This document shows positions 58,855-64,000 of a DNA stretch of 64,000 nucleotides, piece by piece. The DNA lies in NCBI RefSeq assembly GCF_900116415.1, contig NZ_FPAP01000006.1, positions 62,001-126,000 of the forward strand, in the 5' to 3' direction. The translations under genes were made by a program, and so were the position numbers. Positions within the stretch are counted from its first letter, which is position 1. Every line of letters starts with the position of its first letter. The notes below the pieces were generated by a model that saw only the letters and a program-made list of their open reading frames with translations, was not told the origin of the DNA and did no database searches. Source of the stretch: Chryseobacterium formosense. Lineage in GTDB: Bacteria > Bacteroidota > Bacteroidia > Flavobacteriales > Weeksellaceae.

Positions 58855-60966
58855 ATGAATTTTAAACCGATTTTACTAACTGCCGGCGTTTTGTTTTCGG
58901 CTAATTTTTTTGCTCAGAAAATGACGTATCCTAAAGCAATAAAAGGCAATCAAACCGATACATATTTCGGAACTGCTGTTGCAGATCCGTACAGAGATTT
59001 AGAAAATGATTCTGAACCTACCAAAAAATGGGTAGATGAAGAAGTTGCTTTCAGCCAAAGATATTTATCTCAGATTCCTTACAGACAGGATATTGTAAAG
59101 CAATTAACCGACATCTGGAATTACGAAAAGATTGGCGCACCTTTCAAAGAAGGAGATTATACGTATTATTACAAAAATAACGGTTTGCAGGCGCAGTCTG
59201 TTTTGTACAGAACCAATAATAAGACAAAAACAACTGAAGTATTTTTAGATCCAAACAAATTTTCTGAAAAAGGAACGACTTCGCTTTCAAGTTTGTCTTT
59301 CAACAAAAAAGGAAATTTAGCAGCGTATTCCATCTCGGAAGGTGGAAGTGACTGGAATAAAATTATTATTCTTGATGCAGTAACCAAAAAGCAGATTGAC
59401 GAAACTTTAGTTGATGTAAAATTTAGCGGAATTGCGTGGCAAGGTGATGAAGGTTTCTATTATTCAAGCTACGATAAACCGAAAGAGGGAACTGTACTTT
59501 CAGGAATGACAGATAAACACAAGGTTTATTATCATAAATTAGGAACAAAACAGTCTGCTGATCAATTAATTTTTGGTGGTGAAAAAACACCGAGAAGGTA
59601 TTTAGGAGCTTATCTTTCGGAAGACGAGAGATATTTAATTATTTCTGCAGCCAATGCAACCAACGGAAATGAGGTTTTTATTAAAGATTTAAAGAAAGGC
59701 GGCGATTTTGTTCAGATCAACAGTGGTTTTGATATTAACGCAAGTATCGTTGATACGGATGGTGACAATCTTTACATCTTTACCGACAAAGATGCTCCGA
59801 ATATGCGTTTGGTAAAAACGACCATTCAAAATCCGGCTCCGGAAACATGGAAAGACGTTATTCCTGAAACAGAAAATGTATTGGGAATTTCCGGCGGTGG
59901 CGGTTATTTCTTCGCAACATATATGATTGATGCGATTGATCAGGTAAAACAATTCGACAAAAACGGAAAACTGATCAGAGAAATTTCTCTTCCAGGAAAA
60001 GGAAATGTCGGAGGTTTCGGAGGTAAAAAATCGGAGAAGGAATTGTATTACTCTTTCAGTAACTATATAACGCCGGGAACAACTTATAAATTCAATGCTG
60101 ATTCCGGGAAATCTGAAATTTATCAGAAGCCTAAAGTGAAATTTAATCCTGAAGATTATGTTTCAGAACAGGTATTTTATACTTCAAAAGACGGGACAAA
60201 AGTTCCAATGATGATTAATTACAAAAAAGGGACAAAACTTGACGGTAAAAATCCAACAATCCTTTATTCTTACGGAGGTTTCAATGTCAGTTTACAGCCT
60301 TCTTTCTCTGTAGTCAATGCAATCTGGATGGAAAATGGCGGTATTTATGCGGTCCCAAACATCCGTGGTGGTGGTGAATACGGTAAAAAATGGCACGATG
60401 CAGGAACAAAAATGCAGAAGAAAAATGTATTTGAAGATTTCATTGCAGCCGGAGAATATTTGCAGTCTAAAGGTTATACATCCAAAGAATATATGGCGCT
60501 TTCAGGAAGATCAAATGGTGGATTATTGGTTGGTGCAACGATGACGATGCGTCCTGATTTAGCAAAAGTCGCTTTCCCTGGAGTCGGCGTTTTGGATATG
60601 TTGAGGTACAATAAATTTACGGCAGGAGCAGGTTGGTCTTACGATTATGGAACGGCAGAAGATAATAAAGAAATGTTTGATTATTTAAAATCTTATTCGC
60701 CTGTTCATAATGTAAAAGAAGGAACTTGCTATCCATCAACCATGATTATTACAAGTGATCATGATGACAGAGTTGTTCCGGCGCATTCATTTAAATTTGG
60801 TGCAGAATTGCAGGAAAAACAAAAATGTGAAAATCCTATTTTGGTAAGAATCGAGAAAAATGCAGGCCACGGAGCAGGTAGAGCAACCGACCAGGTGATC
60901 AGCGAAAATGCTGATTTAATTTCTTTTGCTTTGTATGAAATGGGAATTAAAAAATTAAATAAATAA
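58855..60966 (+). CDS. Prolyl oligopeptidase family S9 peptidase, secreted
   Basis: 703 residues from the ATG at 58855. The signal peptide (MNFKPILLTAGVLFSANFFA) sends it to the periplasm. A beta-propeller (about 80-440) is followed by an alpha/beta hydrolase domain with the catalytic Ser553 in GRSNGG, the Asp of SDHDDRVVP near 636 and His672 in AGHGAG. NIRGGGEYGKKWH near 505 is another mark of prolyl oligopeptidases. The enzyme should cut short peptides after proline. The gene is alone. Confidence 0.93.
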   Translation: MNFKPILLTAGVLFSANFFAQKMTYPKAIKGNQTDTYFGTAVADPYRDLENDSEPTKKWVDEEVAFSQRYLSQIPYRQDIVKQLTDIWNYEKIGAPFKEGDYTYYYKNNGLQAQSVLYRTNNKTKTTEVFLDPNKFSEKGTTSLSSLSFNKKGNLAAYSISEGGSDWNKIIILDAVTKKQIDETLVDVKFSGIAWQGDEGFYYSSYDKPKEGTVLSGMTDKHKVYYHKLGTKQSADQLIFGGEKTPRRYLGAYLSEDERYLIISAANATNGNEVFIKDLKKGGDFVQINSGFDINASIVDTDGDNLYIFTDKDAPNMRLVKTTIQNPAPETWKDVIPETENVLGISGGGGYFFATYMIDAIDQVKQFDKNGKLIREISLPGKGNVGGFGGKKSEKELYYSFSNYITPGTTYKFNADSGKSEIYQKPKVKFNPEDYVSEQVFYTSKDGTKVPMMINYKKGTKLDGKNPTILYSYGGFNVSLQPSFSVVNAIWMENGGIYAVPNIRGGGEYGKKWHDAGTKMQKKNVFEDFIAAGEYLQSKGYTSKEYMALSGRSNGGLLVGATMTMRPDLAKVAFPGVGVLDMLRYNKFTAGAGWSYDYGTAEDNKEMFDYLKSYSPVHNVKEGTCYPSTMIITSDHDDRVVPAHSFKFGAELQEKQKCENPILVRIEKNAGHGAGRATDQVISENADLISFALYEMGIKKLNK

Positions 60967-60970
60967 TCTA

Positions 60971-61018
60971 TATCGTCACTTCGAGTAGCGCAACAAAGTG
61001 AAGCGTATCGAGAAGTTG
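60971..61018. repeat. Intergenic inverted repeat with CACTTCGAG and CGAGAAGT arms
   Basis: Near-palindromic words (GTCACTTCGAGTAGCG and GCGTATCGAGAAGT) surround CAACAAAGTGAA. From memory, this word pair is common between genes in Bacteroidota. Only one copy is seen here. Confidence 0.5.
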
Positions 61019-61025
61019 ATAATTA

Positions 61026-61058
61026 AAAGCGAGATTGTAAAATACAATCTCGCTTTTT
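61026..61058 (+). terminator. Terminator of the S9 peptidase gene
   Basis: A 14-bp perfect stem (61026-61039 with 61043-61056), AAA loop and T run. Confidence 0.85.
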
Positions 61059-61266
61059 GTTTTAACTAAATCGTTAGTAAAGCACATACAAATGAAATCA
61101 AAGATTTTCAAAGACTTTTGTGTGCTTTATTAGCTCTTTCATGAAACTTAAAATAAAAGCTTTTGTGACTTTTGTGGTTAAACCAAACAGTCAGATTTTC
61201 AAGACTTTAAATCATCAACTTCATTCTCCTAAAAATGCTTACTTTTAAAATCTTAAATCTGAAGAA

Positions 61267-63384
61267 ATGAGAAGGGAAATAAAGAACAAAACTCCTCAAT
61301 TTAATATATCTGAAAATCAGCAGGAAATCTATCAATTCGAAAAAGATGGACTTGAGCTGAAATCAAAATATACCACAGAAGATGTAAAAGATAAGAGCAT
61401 TTCAGACTCTTCTCCGGGAATTGCACCGTATATGAGGGGACCTTACTCAACAATGTATGTTCAAAAACCTTGGACAATTCGTCAATATGCAGGTTTCTCA
61501 ACAGCTGAAGAATCGAATGCGTTTTACAGAAGAAATTTAGCGGCAGGGCAAAAAGGTCTTTCCGTAGCTTTTGATTTGGCAACGCACAGAGGGTATGATT
61601 CAGACCATGCAAGAGTGGTTGGCGATGTAGGTAAAGCGGGCGTTGCGATTGATTCGGTGGAGGATATGAAAATTCTGTTCAACGAAATTCCTTTGGATGA
61701 AATTTCGGTTTCTATGACGATGAATGGAGCGGTTTTACCGATTCTTTCATTTTATATCGTGGCTGCGGAAGAGCAAGGCGTTTCTCAGGATAAACTTTCA
61801 GGAACAATTCAGAATGATATTTTGAAAGAATTTATGGTGCGTAATACATACATTTATCCACCAACGCCTTCCATGAAAATCATTGCCGATATTTTTGAAT
61901 ATACATCGAGAAATATTCCGAAATTCAATTCTATTTCCATTTCAGGATATCATATGCAGGAAGCGGGAGCGACTCCGGTTTTGGAAATGGCTTATACGTT
62001 AGCTGATGGCTTGGAATACGTAAGAACAGGAATTAAAGCAGGAATGAATGTCGATGATTTTGCACCGAGATTATCTTTTTTCTGGGCAATCGGAATGAAT
62101 CATTTTATGGAAATTGCAAAAATGCGTGCTGCAAGATATATTTGGGCGACTTTGTTGAAGCAATTTAATCCTCAAAATCCGAAATCTTTAGCTTTAAGAA
62201 CACACTCTCAGACTTCAGGATGGTCTTTAACCGAACAAGAACCATTTAACAATATTACGAGAACGGCAATCGAAGCATTATCTTCAGCTTTAGGCGGAAC
62301 ACAGTCTCTTCACACAAATGCTTTAGATGAAGCCATTGCACTTCCAACAGATTATTCGGCAAAAATAGCCAGAAATACACAGATTATCCTTCAACAGGAA
62401 TCAGGAATCTGTGATGTTGTAGATCCAATGGGTGGAAGTAATCTGGTTGAATCTCTCACTCAGCAGATGATTGAAGAGGCCATGAAATATATTGATGAGG
62501 TAGAAAAAGAAGGCGGAATGACAAAAGCCATCGAAGCCGGAATTCCGAAAATGAGAATCGAGGAAGCTGCTGCAAGGAAACAGGCGAAAATCGACAGTAG
62601 TGAGGAATTTATTATTGGGGTAAATTCTTTTAAATCGGCTTTAGAACAAACTCCAATTGAGATTTTAGATATCGATAATACCGAAGTTCGCAGGAAACAG
62701 ATTGAAAGATTAGATTCGATAAAATCGAGCCGAAATGCTGAAGCGGTTGAAGATATTTTAAACCAGATCAGAGAATCTGCAAAAACAGGAAACGGAAATC
62801 TTTTAGCATTGTGTATTGAAGCGGCTCGAAGAAGAGTGACTTTAGGTGAAATGAGTGATGCGATGGAAGAAACTTTCGGTCGTTACAAAGCCAATATCAG
62901 AACTATACAAGGAGTCTACGCAATGAATGCCAATAAAAATGAATACTTCGGAAAAGCACTTGAGTTGACTCAGAAATTTGAGCAGGAAGAAGGTAGACGT
63001 CCAAGATTGATGGTTGCCAAAATGGGGCAGGATGGTCACGATCGTGGTGCAAAAGTTGTGGCAACGGCATTCGCAGATATGGGATTTGATGTTGATGTTG
63101 CGCCATTGTTCCAGACTCCGGAAGAGGTGGCAAAACAGGCGGTTGAAAATGACATTCACATTTTGGGTGTTTCCTCTTTAGCGGCAGGTCACAAAACTTT
63201 AGTTCCGCAGGTTGTTGAAGAACTGAAAAAACTCGGTGCAGAAGATATCACGATTGTTGTCGGAGGCGTAATTCCACAGCAGGATTACGAATTTTTATAC
63301 GCAAACGGAGCCGACTTTATTTTCGGACCTGGAACCAATCTTCCGAAATGTGCAGTTGAAATTCTGAATCGTTTTTTAGATTAA
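61267..63384 (+). CDS. Methylmalonyl-CoA mutase, large (catalytic) subunit
   Basis: A 705-residue cobalamin enzyme that interconverts methylmalonyl-CoA and succinyl-CoA, used in propionate metabolism. The TIM-barrel part (about 40-540) includes RGPYSTMYVQKPWTIRQYAG near 58-77 and FDLATHRGYDSDHARVVGDVG. The B12 domain (about 570-705) has DxHxxG with the cobalt-binding His591 (DGHDRG), then SSLAAGH and GGVIP. This is the larger subunit type (ScpA/MutB-like). No small-subunit gene is adjacent, unlike in many relatives. Propionyl-CoA carboxylase or epimerase is not seen. Confidence 0.93.
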   Translation: MRREIKNKTPQFNISENQQEIYQFEKDGLELKSKYTTEDVKDKSISDSSPGIAPYMRGPYSTMYVQKPWTIRQYAGFSTAEESNAFYRRNLAAGQKGLSVAFDLATHRGYDSDHARVVGDVGKAGVAIDSVEDMKILFNEIPLDEISVSMTMNGAVLPILSFYIVAAEEQGVSQDKLSGTIQNDILKEFMVRNTYIYPPTPSMKIIADIFEYTSRNIPKFNSISISGYHMQEAGATPVLEMAYTLADGLEYVRTGIKAGMNVDDFAPRLSFFWAIGMNHFMEIAKMRAARYIWATLLKQFNPQNPKSLALRTHSQTSGWSLTEQEPFNNITRTAIEALSSALGGTQSLHTNALDEAIALPTDYSAKIARNTQIILQQESGICDVVDPMGGSNLVESLTQQMIEEAMKYIDEVEKEGGMTKAIEAGIPKMRIEEAAARKQAKIDSSEEFIIGVNSFKSALEQTPIEILDIDNTEVRRKQIERLDSIKSSRNAEAVEDILNQIRESAKTGNGNLLALCIEAARRRVTLGEMSDAMEETFGRYKANIRTIQGVYAMNANKNEYFGKALELTQKFEQEEGRRPRLMVAKMGQDGHDRGAKVVATAFADMGFDVDVAPLFQTPEEVAKQAVENDIHILGVSSLAAGHKTLVPQVVEELKKLGAEDITIVVGGVIPQQDYEFLYANGADFIFGPGTNLPKCAVEILNRFLD

Positions 63385-63451
63385 AATGTGATTAGAATCC
63401 GATAAATTGCACGAGGTTTGTACTGTACGCCATAACCAAAAACAAAATATT

Positions 63452-63952
63452 ATGGCTTATACAGTAATTTCAGTATTTCCGGCAAACGTTGGTACAGAGG
63501 AAATAAAATCAAAATTAAGGAATAACGGTTTCAACGAAGCAGATATTATCGTTTCCACTTCGAAATTTAATGATGATTCATCAGCAGAAAATTATCAGGA
63601 AGACGAAAAAACGCAGAGCTTCTGGAATCATATTTTTGTGAACGACAATGAGCTGCTATCTGCTTACAGCAAAGAAAGTGTGGGGAAAGTGAATCTTATC
63701 GTTTACGCTTCAACGATCATCGAAGCACAGGAAGCAAAAAAAATTCTCGACCAGTATGGTGCCCTGAAGATTTATAACAAACCTTCTTTCAATGAAGAAA
63801 AGCCTGATACGGCAGGTTTGCCAGAAGATGTTTATAACGGAATCATTGCAAAAGCAAAGCATGATGTTTATTTCTTAGACAGGGAGCGAACCTATAGTCC
63901 AAACAGCAAAGGAATGGATAACACGATGGACGATTTAGGTTCAAAAGATTAA
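63452..63952 (+). CDS. General stress protein 17M-like (YflT-type) domain protein
   Basis: About 166 residues from the ATG at 63452 (MAYTVISVFPANVG). The in-frame start at 63407 adds 15 unlike residues and is rejected. The first 80-100 residues form a YflT/GSP-17M-type alpha-beta domain (VISVFPANVGTEEIKSKLRNNGF, then NLIVYASTIIEAQEAKKILDQYGA), a family of heat- or stress-inducible soluble proteins. The acidic C-terminal tail ends in SPNSKGMDNTMDDLGS. The function is not known beyond stress association. Confidence 0.75.
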   Translation: MAYTVISVFPANVGTEEIKSKLRNNGFNEADIIVSTSKFNDDSSAENYQEDEKTQSFWNHIFVNDNELLSAYSKESVGKVNLIVYASTIIEAQEAKKILDQYGALKIYNKPSFNEEKPDTAGLPEDVYNGIIAKAKHDVYFLDRERTYSPNSKGMDNTMDDLGSKD

Positions 63953-64000
63953 ACTAAAAATTAAAATATAAACGTTTGAGAAATTATTCTTAGACGTTTT

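Larger units (their letters stand above)
60967..61266. other. 300-bp gap between the S9 peptidase and mcm genes
   Basis: It holds the inverted repeat at 60971-61018, the terminator at 61026-61058, and after that AT-rich sequence with words such as CTTTTGTGACTTTTGTGG (61162-61179) that look like degenerate intergenic repeat. I see no ORF, tRNA or clear -7/-33 promoter for the mutase gene. Confidence 0.5.

Noticed and set aside
1..64000. Insertion sequences, prophage or integrated elements
   Set aside because: No transposase, integrase, phage structural gene or long terminal inverted repeat was seen on either strand.

Overview
The window reads as chromosome of a Flavobacteriia member, most likely Chryseobacterium or a close relative in Weeksellaceae. 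The evidence is low GC content, repeated flavobacterial promoter elements (TAnnTTTG about 19 nt after a TTG), tRNA genes without an encoded CCA end, and family-level signatures of Bacteroidota: the bamD-rpoZ-coaBC-DUF4835-recN cluster, DUF5686, BlaI plus a BlaR1 that ends in a TonB domain, an LptE lipoprotein, and a general-stress protein. The genus is an inference. I see no phage, insertion sequence, integrase, rRNA operon or CRISPR array. This is mostly core chromosome with small accessory patches.

Layout. 1-8.7 kb: the start of secA, a sugar-nucleotide epimerase, a DUF2797 protein, a large AsmA-like envelope protein, a PA0069-type radical SAM enzyme and a 2-oxoglutarate oxygenase. 8.7-17 kb: menD (menaquinone), pabB with a pabC-like partner (folate), two related membrane proteins, an AI-2E family exporter and uvrB. 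17-26 kb: a lipoprotein, blaR1-blaI, a PQQ sugar dehydrogenase, tryptophanase, miaE with DUF502, and a membrane acyltransferase. 26-36 kb: rplU-rpmA, a DUF5686 outer-membrane protein, a tandem tRNA-Asn pair, rseP, a nitrilase-family amidase, and a sulfur-handling operon (MBL-rhodanese, rhodanese lipoprotein, thioredoxin). 35-44 kb: a HerA-like ATPase, a DnaQ-like exonuclease, lysA behind a probable attenuator, three TonB-C-like secreted proteins, miaB and a DUF1016 nuclease. 44-50 kb: a sigma-54 activator, a membrane protein, lptE, a repeat-rich TPR protein and DUF4126. 50-64 kb: tatD-like, tcdA and rnpA, then tetR, bamD, rpoZ, coaBC, DUF4835, recN, a TIMP-like secreted protein, an S9 peptidase, methylmalonyl-CoA mutase and a stress protein.

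Systems that work together: envelope biogenesis (secA, bamD, lptE, rseP, AsmA-like); tRNA position-37 modification (miaB, miaE, tcdA); chorismate use (menD, pabB/pabC); sulfane-sulfur handling (33.1-35.2 kb).

The most unusual signals are non-coding or sit inside genes. (1) A promoter, a short lysine-rich ORF, a hairpin and a UUCG-loop terminator precede lysA with no room for another promoter, which looks like transcription attenuation. (2) menD and the nitrilase gene share a leader element: two identical 7-nt boxes at a fixed 36-nt distance, each starting a tiny ORF that begins MKS-x-C. (3) The DUF1016 nuclease gene carries three in-frame palindromes between its two domains. (4) Several families of hairpin repeats lie in intergenic spaces.
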